From positions 1,313,029 through 1,377,028 of the forward strand of contig JADGEX010000001.1 of assembly GCA_016744135.1 (NCBI GenBank): DNA of 64,000 bases. Direction: 5' to 3'. Numbering within the stretch: the first letter of the stretch is position 1; each line of letters starts with the position of its first letter. The DNA is from Pseudodesulfovibrio sp. Its GTDB lineage: Bacteria > Desulfobacterota > Desulfovibrionia > Desulfovibrionales > Desulfovibrionaceae. Shown here in pieces: positions 55,891-64,000 of this stretch. The notes under the pieces were generated by a model that ran no database searches, was not told where the DNA came from, and saw only the letters and a program-made list of their open reading frames with translations. The translations under genes and the position numbers were made by a program.

Positions 55891-56065
55891 GAAGTGGGTT
55901 CACTTTGTCGGACCACTGAACGGCGAATTTAAGGTGGACAGTTTTACGTGTTACGCCGTCTTGTGGGCCCATCCCCCCAGGAATGGGCCCACAAGACGGC
56001 GTAAGGAGAACCGAGCTCCACCTTAACCTTGCTGCCGAACTGTCCGAACAACCGGGACCACCTCT
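55891..56065. mobile_element. 175-bp MITE-like IS3 derivative with central hairpin
   Basis: The left end (GAAGTGGGTTCACTTTGTCG) is the inverse of the second right-end type (46911-46981). The right end (GGAGAACCGAGCTCCACCTT to ACCACCTCT) is almost identical to the copy-2 right end. Between them is a perfect 20-bp stem (55953-55972 with 55983-56002) around a 10-nt loop. It has terminal inverted repeats but no transposase. It sits in the control region upstream of the adhesin gene. Confidence 0.75.
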
Positions 56066-56258
56066 ATTCGAGCAAAAGATCGACGCAGCCACCGACAAGT
56101 ACGACTACCACATTTGAATTTGCCCCCACTTCTTTAGACCACAGCTCTTCGTTTTCTTGATTTGAATTCATAAATACCTTAATGGATAGACAATATTTTC
56201 CAAACATAAATACTCAGATTAAAACTAACTCATTTAAATCAACACAAAAGAGGTCGGT

Positions 56259-56864
56259 ATGAACTACGCAAAACTCGCACTTATCGCATGTATCTTGTTA
56301 CTCCCTGCCTGTGCTTCGAAACATATGACTCCAGTATTGGACACAGAAAAACCCGTCATAGCTAATGCTAATGATGCAGTCGTAGTGTTCATGCGTCCGT
56401 CGATGTTAGGTGGAGCAATTCAGTCTTCAGTCTTTGATGTTACAAACCAAGAGAACAAGTTCATAGGAATTGTCTCAACGGACACCAAAGTCGCGTACGC
56501 CACTCAACCTGGCCCCAAAACTTTTATGGTTATCGGTGAATCTGCTGATTTTGCCAAAGCCGAACTTGAGGCAGGGAAAACATATTATATGCTGGTCACG
56601 CCAAGAATGGGCTTTTGGAAAGCCCGCTTTTCATTGCGCCCCGTGACTAAAACTGAATTAAATGGAGAAGACTTTGCGGAATGGTCCTGCGAATGCGCTT
56701 ATGTCAAAAATTCCACTACCGCAGAATTGTGGGCCAAAGAAAATGCCCTTGATATTCAAAACAAGCGAACTGAGTATTACAAAGACTGGATGGAAAAACC
56801 TGAAATCGAAAGACCGCTGCTGCGTTCGACAGATGGTATTCCAACAGAACTTAACGCGCAATAA
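56259..56864 (+). CDS. DUF2846-like lipoprotein
   Basis: This 201-residue lipoprotein has a signal peptide with lipobox LLPAC (Cys18). After it comes a beta-rich domain with VVVFMRPSMLGGA near residue 45, FMVIGESADFAKAELEAGKTYYMLV near 95 and RFSLRPVTK near 120. These suit the DUF2846 family of unknown function. AGGT precedes the ATG. It is a monocistronic gene convergent with the polyene cluster, sharing a terminator. Confidence 0.82.
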   Translation: MNYAKLALIACILLLPACASKHMTPVLDTEKPVIANANDAVVVFMRPSMLGGAIQSSVFDVTNQENKFIGIVSTDTKVAYATQPGPKTFMVIGESADFAKAELEAGKTYYMLVTPRMGFWKARFSLRPVTKTELNGEDFAEWSCECAYVKNSTTAELWAKENALDIQNKRTEYYKDWMEKPEIERPLLRSTDGIPTELNAQ

Positions 56865-56868
56865 TGAA

Positions 56869-56890
56869 AAGGCCCCCGGAAGGGGGCCTT
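56869..56890. terminator. Bidirectional terminator between lipoprotein gene and polyene cluster
   Basis: AAGGCCCCC-GGAA-GGGGGCCTT is flanked by AAAA on the left and T on the right. It begins 2 bp after the lipoprotein stop region and overlaps the end of the polyene operon. Confidence 0.85.
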
Positions 56891-56891
56891 G

Positions 56892-58025
56892 CTATTCCCA
56901 ATCAGCCAATTTGCCCATTGCATTGACGGGCAAAGCACTGCCAAGAGTATATTTCCTTGGAGTTTCGGAAGGCGTCAATCGTGATGAAAGAAATGCTCGA
57001 AGGGTCGAGACTAACTCCTGTCTTTCCGGAGCATCTGGCGTTGGGACAAGGAAGACTTTCAATCGTCCCCCGATATGCCCCATATCCTGACGCACAGCAC
57101 ATTTCTCTACCCACTCATGCCCCACAATCAGACTGGCGACTTTATCTGGGTACACATTCACCCCGCCCACTTGTACTGCTTTATCTTTTCTGGCCCCGGG
57201 ATAAAACCTCTTGTCGCTTTCCCAATCAAACTCATTAGGAAGAATGCATACTTGTCGTTTGCCATCAGGCTTAGATCGAATCACCACCCCTTTTTCACCA
57301 GGGTGCCAGTAATCGAAGAGTTCGTAGGGATGCTCGGGCGACACCCGCCATCCGAGGCCGCCAGTTTCAGACGAACCAAAAATTTCATAAAAACGAGACG
57401 CACCATACTCAATCAGCCCTGCAATCGTGTCGGCAGGACATGGCCCCGTAGAAGTTACACAGTGGACGTTAGCAGGAAAACATCCTCCCGTTTGCATCAG
57501 CCCTGTCCAAAACATTGGAAATCCAACCACTAAATCTCCAGGCCTCAATTGATGATAAAACACCTGAGTTGGTAGAGGAGGAACTGCACGAACCGGGATA
57601 CCCAACGCATGGGGAAGCATAACTCCAAAAAGAAAACCATAAATATGATGCTGCGGGACAAGGCAGACAACGCGATTTCGCCCTTCATACAGCCGCACTT
57701 GTGCCATGATTTCCTGCGAGAGCAGCCTATACTCCTGAACGGCCGACATAGGCTCTCCGGTCGAACCGGAAGTCTGAAAGACCAAGGAATCAGGCCATCC
57801 GCCAAGGCCGTTATCCAAAACGTCTGCCAATGACTCCAGACACAACTCCTCCAAATTCAAGTCGTCAGCGCAAAGAGAAAAAAAATTCGCCGCCACGGGA
57901 ACAAATGACTCAGGCAGCCGACCAGCTACTGGCATGCTATTAGCCCCCATGCTGGTCCCGACATGGGCCTCCAACAAACTAGAAAGCACCCTTTTTATGC
58001 CATCCCTAGTCAGCGATACAGGCAT
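56892..58025 (-). CDS. Acyl/aryl-CoA ligase (ANL superfamily), polyene cluster
   Basis: This is a 377-residue, short adenylate-forming enzyme with the ANL core motifs LVFQTSGSTGEPMSA (P-loop), FYEIFGSSETGGLGW and a C-terminal RKDKAVQVGGVNVYP hinge. It would activate an aromatic or acyl starter acid, by analogy with the ligase in aryl-polyene and xanthomonadin clusters. It is the last gene of the run and its ATG overlaps the previous stop (TAATG). Confidence 0.85.
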   Translation of the reverse strand: MPVSLTRDGIKRVLSSLLEAHVGTSMGANSMPVAGRLPESFVPVAANFFSLCADDLNLEELCLESLADVLDNGLGGWPDSLVFQTSGSTGEPMSAVQEYRLLSQEIMAQVRLYEGRNRVVCLVPQHHIYGFLFGVMLPHALGIPVRAVPPLPTQVFYHQLRPGDLVVGFPMFWTGLMQTGGCFPANVHCVTSTGPCPADTIAGLIEYGASRFYEIFGSSETGGLGWRVSPEHPYELFDYWHPGEKGVVIRSKPDGKRQVCILPNEFDWESDKRFYPGARKDKAVQVGGVNVYPDKVASLIVGHEWVEKCAVRQDMGHIGGRLKVFLVPTPDAPERQELVSTLRAFLSSRLTPSETPRKYTLGSALPVNAMGKLADWE

Positions 58026-58915
58026 TACTCTCCTCCCGCTGAATCGGTGAATATGCAGAGGTTCTGCCCACGCTCATCTCTACTGACACACACGTGGGAA
58101 GTAACTGAATCAGCCGAAAGGGCAAAAGCCAATTCGAACGCATGGGCGATAAACATGCTGCCCCATATGTTGGCATGGCAAGAAGCATCCTCCCCGTGAA
58201 TCTTCAACGGACGGTCGGCCAGCACCCTGTGGATACGCATGAACGAAGCAAGGCTATCATCATTGGTCATGCGCACATCGCCGATGAGACCATGGCGAGT
58301 CTTACCCTGCGCTCGCTCAAAAAGGAAAAACGCCGCCCCTTCACCTGAAGGCTCTTCAGCCTCCACCAAATACTGGGACAAAACTGAAGAGTACTCATCG
58401 ATAGCACCGAAAAGAACGCGATCGACCCTCCCTTCTGCCAACCACATCTGTGCGGTCTGCACACCACAGAAGACCGATGATTTCAACTGGCTTATAGTTG
58501 AACAAGGACCGGCAATCTTCAATTGAATCCCAACAACTGCTGCGGGAATGTTGTGAACAGATTGGGCAAAGGCCATTGGAGAAACAAGCGAAGGGCCATC
58601 ATCAATGAGACCATCGAGAAATTGAAAAGTTGTTGCAGTAGGGCCGCAGCCGGTTGCTATTATGATTCCAGTCCTTCCCGGCTCCAAGACGGGAGAGCCA
58701 GCATCTTGCAGGGCAAGATGTGCCCCCAAAAGCGCTAACTTACTAAAATGGTCCATTCGTCTGAGAGCTCTAGGGGCAACAAACTGTTGTAGAGCTGTCA
58801 CATCGGCCAGCCTAGGCTCACTCGAATTAATCAACGACACATCTTGGGCTCGCAGTGCTTCCAACCCCTCACCAAAACCGCCTGCCACGCCAATCCCTTG
58901 CACCGCCATCCTCAT
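58025..58915 (-). CDS. Ketosynthase-like N-terminal-domain protein (chain-length-factor-like)
   Basis: This 296-residue protein is about 70% of the length of a full ketosynthase. It carries the N-terminal thiolase half with GPCSTISQLKSS around the nucleophile position (Cys kept), but the second-half His motifs (HGTxTxxND, GHTLGA) are not seen; only a degenerate C-terminal part remains. It is probably a partner of the full ketosynthase encoded just upstream (4-bp overlap), as in aryl-polyene clusters. Confidence 0.8.
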   Translation of the reverse strand: MRMAVQGIGVAGGFGEGLEALRAQDVSLINSSEPRLADVTALQQFVAPRALRRMDHFSKLALLGAHLALQDAGSPVLEPGRTGIIIATGCGPTATTFQFLDGLIDDGPSLVSPMAFAQSVHNIPAAVVGIQLKIAGPCSTISQLKSSVFCGVQTAQMWLAEGRVDRVLFGAIDEYSSVLSQYLVEAEEPSGEGAAFFLFERAQGKTRHGLIGDVRMTNDDSLASFMRIHRVLADRPLKIHGEDASCHANIWGSMFIAHAFELAFALSADSVTSHVCVSRDERGQNLCIFTDSAGGE

Positions 58916-60108
58916 AAAAGGGCCCTCCCTAAAACCAGCGCGGAATTATTCCCACCGAACGCCAGGGACTGGCTCAAGCTATACTCAGCCTGCAAAGAAG
59001 CCAGCTCCGTTACGGGACTTACTCCAAGGGCCGAATCAGGACACGAAAAACCTTGGCTCGCTGGAACTTTCTGGAGTCGCAGGCACTCCAGCGTGTAGAC
59101 AGCTTCAATCGCCCCTGCCGCCCCGAGGGTGTGACCGGTGTACCCCTTGGTTGCAGATAGCGGCACTCCAGGGAGCACGTCAGTAAGGACTCCGGCCTCA
59201 GCAACATCATTATTGGCTGTAGCCGTCCCATGGACATTAACAAACCCAATGTCTGACACGCTCAGACCGGCCTGCTTCATTGCCACAGCTATAGCAGACC
59301 GAAGTCCGGCACCATCCGGTTTGGGAGCTGTAAGATGATATGCGTCGGCACACGTACCATAGCCATGAATCTTCCCCCTCAAGGACGATCCCCGGCTTTG
59401 TACTCTCTCGTCGGATTCAAGGAGCAGAACACCCGCTCCCTCACCAAGAGTTAGCCCACTCCTATCTCGATCAAATGGCATGCACGGCGAAGTGGACACA
59501 ATCTGCAGGCTGATGAAGCCATTGTAAGTAACAGGAGTCAACTCATCAGCTCCACCAGCCAAGACAACATCGCAGAGCCCTTGCCGAATCCAGGCGGCTC
59601 CGATTCCTATGGCATCCGTGCCGGAAGAACAGGCGTTGACCACTGTTTGAACGGGACCGGTAAGTCTGAGACGTGACACCAGATAGGCGGCTGGGTTGGA
59701 ATTCAAAAAACGATCTATCTGACTAAAATCCGATGCCCCGGAATGCCTATGCTCCCTATAAGACTCCAAACAGTTAAGCGAAGCACCAACAGTTGTTCCC
59801 AAGCAGACACCTACACGGAGTCCCTGCAACTCCTCAAGAGTTACACCAGAGTCAGCAATAGCCTCCAAAGCCGCGACCTCGGCATAACAGGCCGTATCAA
59901 GAAGCTCTGACTTGCTGGGATACTTCTCGAAAAAACGCTCCTGTAACGCAAAAACCGGATACTCCTTCTCATGCCCACATGGAAATCGTCGCGGCAGCAT
60001 TGGCTGAACAGGCTCACCGAAGAGCGTATCCATATTTTCAGATACGCTCAGGCCGCACGCGCTGATGCAGCCAAGCCCGGTAATAGCTACAGGCTGTTGT
60101 CTCATCAT
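58912..60108 (-). CDS. 3-oxoacyl-ACP synthase (FabF-type ketosynthase)
   Basis: This 398-residue enzyme has the complete Cys-His-His set: VVNACSSGTDAIGIG, VNVHGTATANNDVAEA and SATKGYTGHTLGAAGA. It carries out decarboxylative Claisen condensation on the ACP encoded 5 bp upstream. In an aryl-polyene-like system it elongates the polyene. Two ATGs begin the gene (MMRQQ); either may be used. Confidence 0.93.
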   Translation of the reverse strand: MMRQQPVAITGLGCISACGLSVSENMDTLFGEPVQPMLPRRFPCGHEKEYPVFALQERFFEKYPSKSELLDTACYAEVAALEAIADSGVTLEELQGLRVGVCLGTTVGASLNCLESYREHRHSGASDFSQIDRFLNSNPAAYLVSRLRLTGPVQTVVNACSSGTDAIGIGAAWIRQGLCDVVLAGGADELTPVTYNGFISLQIVSTSPCMPFDRDRSGLTLGEGAGVLLLESDERVQSRGSSLRGKIHGYGTCADAYHLTAPKPDGAGLRSAIAVAMKQAGLSVSDIGFVNVHGTATANNDVAEAGVLTDVLPGVPLSATKGYTGHTLGAAGAIEAVYTLECLRLQKVPASQGFSCPDSALGVSPVTELASLQAEYSLSQSLAFGGNNSALVLGRALL

Positions 60109-60113
60109 GCGAC

Positions 60114-60359
60114 TCAGCCAGCCTCGATAAAGGCGACGAGGGTATTAAAGGTTTGAAAAGCTTTTTGCCCTTCTTCAACATCCTTAATTCTAATACCAAA
60201 GTACTTTTCCAGAAGCACAACCAGTTCGACAGCGTCCAAGGAATCCAGCCCAAGCCCTTCACCGAACAGAGGCTCGCTTTCAACAACATCATCCGGCGTC
60301 AGGTCTGTGAGTTGCAGATGTGTTATGAGAATATCTTTGAGTTTTACAGCGGTATCCAT
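60114..60359 (-). CDS. Acyl carrier protein
   Basis: This 81-residue ACP starts at the ATG at 60359 (AGGAAAT upstream). The phosphopantetheine site is Ser in GLGLDSLDAVELVVLLE, near residue 40. It carries the growing chain for the neighbouring ketosynthase. Confidence 0.93.
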   Translation of the reverse strand: MDTAVKLKDILITHLQLTDLTPDDVVESEPLFGEGLGLDSLDAVELVVLLEKYFGIRIKDVEEGQKAFQTFNTLVAFIEAG

Positions 60360-60367
60360 ATTATTTC

Positions 60368-61264
60368 CTATTTCTTGTCGTCCCATATGTTAAAAAAATT
60401 ATAATATTGAAACGGGTGAGCGTACACATATCGCTCAAGAGCCGAAGCGAACTTCTGCGCAAAAGGAGCATACGTTTCCGAAGCCTGAGGCAACCCTGCC
60501 GGTACCGTAACCACCTGCTCAACCCATATATGTGTCCGCTTTCCTTCCACCCGACGGGAAAACACCACCAGCACAGGCGCGCCAGTTAATGAAGCGAGAC
60601 GGTAAACACTCATCGGCAGATTAATCGGATCACCAAGAAAATCTGAAACAACAGTATTCTTTTCGCTTCCCAACACCCTGTCCCCAGAAAGACAAAGTAT
60701 CTCGCCGCGCCGAAGCACGTCGAGCATCTCAAGAGAACCGCCAAGAGGCCCCATGGGATCAATGATCGTTATGGGGCAACCATCTTCCCTATGCTCAAAA
60801 TAATGGTGGTCTACGTCGTGCTCGGCACGATGTAAAACAACACTTCGAGGCTGGTCAAGAAAGTCCAACGCAGCCAGAGCCGTCTGCCAAGAACCGACAT
60901 GAGCCGTCAGCATAATTGCCCCGTTACCTTCCGCGACAAGCCCTCTGATCTTTCTTTTGTCCTCTTCGTCTGCAGTAAAATCCGTATCGTTGTGAATGCC
61001 GAATGCTGCACGGTCCACTAGGTTCAAACCAAAGCTGAAATTGAGACGATATGCGATCAGCCAACCGCGAATACCACCAACATCGGGAAATCGGCGCTTG
61101 ATATACGGATAGGAACGCCTCCGAACCTTTGGCAAGAGAGTGTACCAAAAAACGACAAAGGCCAGCATGCAGTAGGCAAGAGGCCGCCTGCCCACCCTGA
61201 TGGCCCAGTAAAATATCTGATGATGAAAAGAGGAAGCTACGCTTGTACTATCCCAACGCTTCAT
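60368..61264 (-). CDS. Lysophospholipid-type acyltransferase (LpxL/HtrB-like)
   Basis: This 298-residue protein starts at the ATG at 61264 (AGAGGGA upstream; ATGA overlap with the glycosyltransferase stop). It has an N-terminal membrane anchor (~28-48) and a lipid A acyltransferase-type core, with MLTAHVGSWQTALAALDF holding an HxxxxxA variant of the HX4D box and LCLSGDRVLGSEK near residue 195. It probably attaches the polyene acyl chain to a lipid or glycan anchor. Confidence 0.85.
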   Translation of the reverse strand: MKRWDSTSVASSFHHQIFYWAIRVGRRPLAYCMLAFVVFWYTLLPKVRRRSYPYIKRRFPDVGGIRGWLIAYRLNFSFGLNLVDRAAFGIHNDTDFTADEEDKRKIRGLVAEGNGAIMLTAHVGSWQTALAALDFLDQPRSVVLHRAEHDVDHHYFEHREDGCPITIIDPMGPLGGSLEMLDVLRRGEILCLSGDRVLGSEKNTVVSDFLGDPINLPMSVYRLASLTGAPVLVVFSRRVEGKRTHIWVEQVVTVPAGLPQASETYAPFAQKFASALERYVYAHPFQYYNFFNIWDDKK

Positions 61265-62436
61265 GCCTGTCCCTCTGTTTCCAAAGCTGATTGCAATGCT
61301 TTTGCTGTCACTAGGAGTAGACCGCCTACGGCCACTGCAGCGACTGGTCCCACGACACAGGCTCCGATCACCCATTCAAACAACCGAAGATGTGCTTCGT
61401 GACCAAGGGTCTGCAAAGAGATGTCCGTCAACCAATGCCCGTGGCGAATGTAATATCCGACCTCAACACAGAGGGCGGGCATGAATGGCGGAATGCACAA
61501 CTGATTGGTCCCCAGAGCCGCCACCCTGGAAAGGCCCAAAAAACCTGAAACCACCACCAGGGTCAAACAATGAAATCCGAAGATGGGGAACGCGCCGACG
61601 AGCAGTCCCAGAGCTCCTGCTAAAGCAATGTCTCGGGGGGTATTTTTAGCGGCCAGCAATATGCGAAGTGACTGCAACGGGCTCAGCAGTTTGAACTTCC
61701 CTTCTTCGTCTTGAGCCATTTGCCTATGTGGCACAGGCATAAAAGATCGGGTGGTCAAGCGCGTGTTAAGCACAGTTATGCGTAGATTGTCCTTCAACGT
61801 ATGAAAATGAGAAATACGATCCTCTTTCTGTGGATAATATACAGAGATATCCACTTCCGAGAGAGAGAAGCCAGCCCAAGCTGCCTTGACCAAGACTTCC
61901 ACTTCAAAAGAATAGCGTCGCTCACGCAACTTCAGGCTCTTAACGACCGCCACGGAATAAGCACGAAAACCACACTGGACATCCGACACCTTGGCGCCGG
62001 TTTGAACACGCAGCCAAAAATTCGAAAAACTGCGGCCAAACCGAGAAGAAGCCGGGATGTTCGGCCCGGAGAAGTCCCTGCTGCCGACCACAACAGACTC
62101 GGGGCATTCTGTCAATACCGGCAGGAACTTGCCTATGTCCGCCGGGTCATGCTGTCCATCCGCGTCCAGGGTTATGATGTGAGAAAAACCGTGTCGGAAT
62201 GCGTATTCAATCGCCGTTAAAATGGCGGCACCCTTGCCTTGGTTGCTTTCATGCCTGACGACGTTGACTTCCAACCCGTAGAGCACATCAAGGCCTTCAT
62301 CCGTACTGCCGTCGTCCACGACCAGGACATCCGGCAGGACAGCAAGTGTCTGCTTCACCACCTGCCGCAGTGTCCCGGCGTGGTTAAACACCGGGATAAC
62401 CGCCAAGGGAGTGATCGCAGCCGACTTAGACATCAT
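61261..62436 (-). CDS. Glycosyltransferase family 2 fused to DUF2062
   Basis: This is a 391-residue protein from the tandem ATGs at 62436 and 62433 (GGAG upstream). Residues ~8-225 form a GT-A domain: AVIPVFNHAGTLRQVV, DVLVVDDGSTD and the DxD-like ITLDADGQHDP. Residues ~250-390 form the hydrophobic DUF2062 domain (NTPRDIALAGALGLLVGAFP, GTNQLCIPP). This fusion is common in aryl-polyene clusters. It overlaps the genes on both sides by 4 bp. Confidence 0.9.
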   Translation of the reverse strand: MMSKSAAITPLAVIPVFNHAGTLRQVVKQTLAVLPDVLVVDDGSTDEGLDVLYGLEVNVVRHESNQGKGAAILTAIEYAFRHGFSHIITLDADGQHDPADIGKFLPVLTECPESVVVGSRDFSGPNIPASSRFGRSFSNFWLRVQTGAKVSDVQCGFRAYSVAVVKSLKLRERRYSFEVEVLVKAAWAGFSLSEVDISVYYPQKEDRISHFHTLKDNLRITVLNTRLTTRSFMPVPHRQMAQDEEGKFKLLSPLQSLRILLAAKNTPRDIALAGALGLLVGAFPIFGFHCLTLVVVSGFLGLSRVAALGTNQLCIPPFMPALCVEVGYYIRHGHWLTDISLQTLGHEAHLRLFEWVIGACVVGPVAAVAVGGLLLVTAKALQSALETEGQA

Positions 62437-62900
62437 GCAGGCTCCAATTCCCCGGCTTTCCAACGATCAAAAAACTCACGACAAAAATCCGGCTGCACAA
62501 TGAGCAGATCGCCCTCGGTATCCAGGAGCATTTGAACGCTATATGCCGTGGTCGTCACATCCCCATCTGCATTGCGGATAATGTACTCGATGTTCAACCG
62601 GGCAGCCTCTGTCCAGTGCAACAGGGCCTCAACGGTAAACTCGTCACCGTACTTCAACGGTTTCAGGTAGTCGATGTGGAGCTGCTTGATAGGGGTGACC
62701 ACACCATGAGCATACCAATCCAGATATCCGAAACCGTAAGCATCTCCCAAAGCCACGCGAGCATCTTCCAGATAACTGGAATATCGTCCGTGCCAGGCTA
62801 TACCCAAAAGGTCCACCTCTTCGAAACGCACAACTCGGGAAACCGTTTTACCCAAGGGGGCAGGAGCATTGGAGGCGCACTTAAAATACGGTTTAGCCAT
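62433..62900 (-). CDS. Hot-dog acyl-CoA/ACP thioesterase (4HBT type)
   Basis: This 155-residue single hot-dog domain has the 4-hydroxybenzoyl-CoA thioesterase-type motif RFEEVDLLGIAWHGRYSSYL (YbgC-like, with Asp and His). GGAG precedes the ATG. It probably releases or edits acyl intermediates. It overlaps the dehydratase gene by 8 bp. Confidence 0.88.
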   Translation of the reverse strand: MAKPYFKCASNAPAPLGKTVSRVVRFEEVDLLGIAWHGRYSSYLEDARVALGDAYGFGYLDWYAHGVVTPIKQLHIDYLKPLKYGDEFTVEALLHWTEAARLNIEYIIRNADGDVTTTAYSVQMLLDTEGDLLIVQPDFCREFFDRWKAGELEPA

Positions 62901-63276
62901 TGTTTTTTTCTCCTACGACAACAAGATTGAATGAAGATGCCTGCTCGCCATCCACGGTCAGTCGTACGTTAACAGACACGCCGTTCTCATTATCCGAAAG
63001 AGCGCATACGGCATCGATGGAATCGCCCGGTTTGACCAGCCTGGTAAATTTGGCCCTGCTCATGGAGAGTATCTGCACGTCCGGGATGCCCGTGGCCACG
63101 GCCCCGACAAGCAACTGGACCATGGCCGGTAAAATCGAATTGCCTGGAAAATGCCCTTCAAAGCCGAGGAAGTCTTCCCGGCAACAAAAACGGCTGGCAA
63201 CCATGCCATCTTCATTCCGATGCGGCGGGACAATGATGGAATCTATTACAGCCTTCCTCAATGGACTATCTGTCAT
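62893..63276 (-). CDS. 3-hydroxyacyl-ACP dehydratase (FabA/FabZ/ApeI-like)
   Basis: This 127-residue hot-dog protein has the FabZ-type helix motif FEGHFPGNSILPAMVQLLVG, with catalytic His. It creates the double bonds of a polyene chain. It overlaps both the thioesterase gene and the DUF3261 gene, so the operon is tightly packed. Confidence 0.88.
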   Translation of the reverse strand: MTDSPLRKAVIDSIIVPPHRNEDGMVASRFCCREDFLGFEGHFPGNSILPAMVQLLVGAVATGIPDVQILSMSRAKFTRLVKPGDSIDAVCALSDNENGVSVNVRLTVDGEQASSFNLVVVGEKNNG

Positions 63277-63922
63277 ATCTCACACTCGTCGTTCTCAGTA
63301 TAAGTCTGTAATCAGCACCATGATCGGCCAACGTCACAGTATTCGGCACGGGGGTATCAGGCTGACCGGAATAATCATAACTCACGTTCCACTTTTCACT
63401 TTCGCCAATAAATTCCGTGCGCTGAATCTTTCCGCTGGAGTCAAACGTGAACTTGGCTTCCCCTTCTTCCCCAATTGCCACCAGCGAATCTCCGTCCATG
63501 TATACGCCTTTGCTGTCCACAGCCGGTTGATATGTCAAATACAGCCGCTGAACGGCCTGGGCCGCATGGTCAAGAAATCTTGGGAGCTGCCTAGCGGCAG
63601 GTAGCACAAAGTGCACGACATGGGCTGTAGGCGTGACCCCCATGTCAAACCACTTCATGCCGAAACCGCCTAAGATAACAAGCCGGGCGACCTTCTTGTC
63701 CAGGTCAATCCTGATGATTCCATCCATTTGCAGAGACCGTTCTCCCACCTGCAACACGACAGCCTGCTTGAGGGTGTACACACCTTGTCCATTAATCCAA
63801 TGATCTTCCGCCAGCCTCTTTACCCCCTCTGGCACCCCTTCTCCGCCCATAGGGCCGACTGGCGGATGGGCAGCGCAACCTGCAAAAAGGAGAAGGAAAA
63901 GAAAAACACACAGCTGTCTCAC
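63266..63922 (-). CDS. DUF3261-type lipoprotein of the polyene cluster
   Basis: This 218-residue lipoprotein has the lipobox FAGC (Cys16). A LolA-like beta-sheet scaffold (YTLKQAVVLQVGERSLQMDG, IRIDLDKKVARLVILGGFGM) follows. DUF3261 proteins accompany MMPL exporters and a LolA-like protein in aryl-polyene clusters and may help carry the product to the outer membrane. The start is GTG overlapping the exporter's stop (GTGA). Confidence 0.82.
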   Translation of the reverse strand: MRQLCVFLFLLLFAGCAAHPPVGPMGGEGVPEGVKRLAEDHWINGQGVYTLKQAVVLQVGERSLQMDGIIRIDLDKKVARLVILGGFGMKWFDMGVTPTAHVVHFVLPAARQLPRFLDHAAQAVQRLYLTYQPAVDSKGVYMDGDSLVAIGEEGEAKFTFDSSGKIQRTEFIGESEKWNVSYDYSGQPDTPVPNTVTLADHGADYRLILRTTSVRYDR

Positions 63923-64000
63923 TTGCCCCTCCCCACAACAACAGGGGTAAGAAACAAAGCGGCAGGCAGAGCAACTCCAATTCCCAGGAGAACGGATGTT
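63919..64000 (-). CDS. MMPL-type exporter, C-terminal end only
   Basis: The last 26 codons read as a final transmembrane helix and short tail: SVLLGIGVALPAALFLTPVV, then VGRGK and TGA. The position upstream of the DUF3261 lipoprotein and the shape fit the RND/MMPL exporter of aryl-polyene clusters. The rest lies beyond the window, so the identity is provisional. Confidence 0.6.
   Translation of the reverse strand, partial: TSVLLGIGVALPAALFLTPVVVGRGK

Overview
The window looks like a chromosome segment of a sulfate- or sulfonate-respiring delta-proteobacterium, most likely Desulfovibrionaceae. The evidence is a glycyl-radical sulfite-lyase with its activase, a TRAP sulfonate-type transporter, abundant sigma-54 activators (four in 64 kb), a dCache chemoreceptor, and moderate GC with AT-rich spacers. 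No rRNA, intact tRNA or CRISPR array is present. The genus is inferred from gene content, not from a marker gene.

Layout. (1) 0-6.2 kb: a two-component system whose kinase is fused to an NCS1-type transporter, plus an NtrC-type regulator, divergent from a sigma-54-promoted formamidase (amiF). (2) 6.2-9.5 kb: a membrane protein divergent from a TetR repressor, then yhdT-panF (pantothenate uptake). (3) 9.5-26.3 kb: a genomic island bounded by two ~90-bp direct repeats, each a broken 3' half of tRNA-Ala(GGC) plus its terminator, with an integrase C-terminal remnant just inside the right end. The island carries a TauE/SafE permease, a PAS sigma-54 activator, a sulfite-lyase and activase (islAB-like), an amidohydrolase-fold protein, a DctPQM TRAP transporter, an aldo-keto reductase, a chemoreceptor, a CYTH protein and a decayed IS3 element. 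Four sigma-54 promoters and repeated GTTGCA-N4-TGCAAC palindromes tie these genes into one regulon: sulfonate uptake, radical C-S cleavage, disposal of the C2/C3 product, and possibly sulfite export. (4) 26-28.9 kb: a second integrase remnant, a second tRNA 3' fragment, IS scars and an orphan sigma-54 activator.

(5) 28.9-38.2 kb: a sigma-54 activator with a degenerate receiver, then a sigma-54-promoted run of eleven genes: two small OB-like proteins, a secreted relative, a GNAT, a SET methyltransferase, a retropepsin-like RimB-type protease, a RimK ATP-grasp ligase and a complete spermidine/putrescine ABC transporter (potABCD). This is the best candidate for an undescribed system. It looks like a peptide-tagging or protein-modification module coupled to polyamine uptake. 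(6) 38.4-45.4 kb: an SLC13/RCK transporter, two MscS channels, a LapA-domain protein and CorA. (7) 45.5-56.1 kb: a type I secretion locus (membrane-fusion protein, ABC exporter, 1632-residue VCBS/cadherin-repeat adhesin with no RTX nonapeptides), bracketed by an intact IS3 copy with partial ends and by a 175-bp MITE-like derivative. (8) 56.2-64 kb: a lipoprotein gene convergent with an aryl-polyene-like biosynthetic cluster (AMP ligase, two ketosynthase-type proteins, ACP, acyltransferase, glycosyltransferase-DUF2062, thioesterase, dehydratase, DUF3261 lipoprotein, MMPL exporter end) that runs off the right edge.
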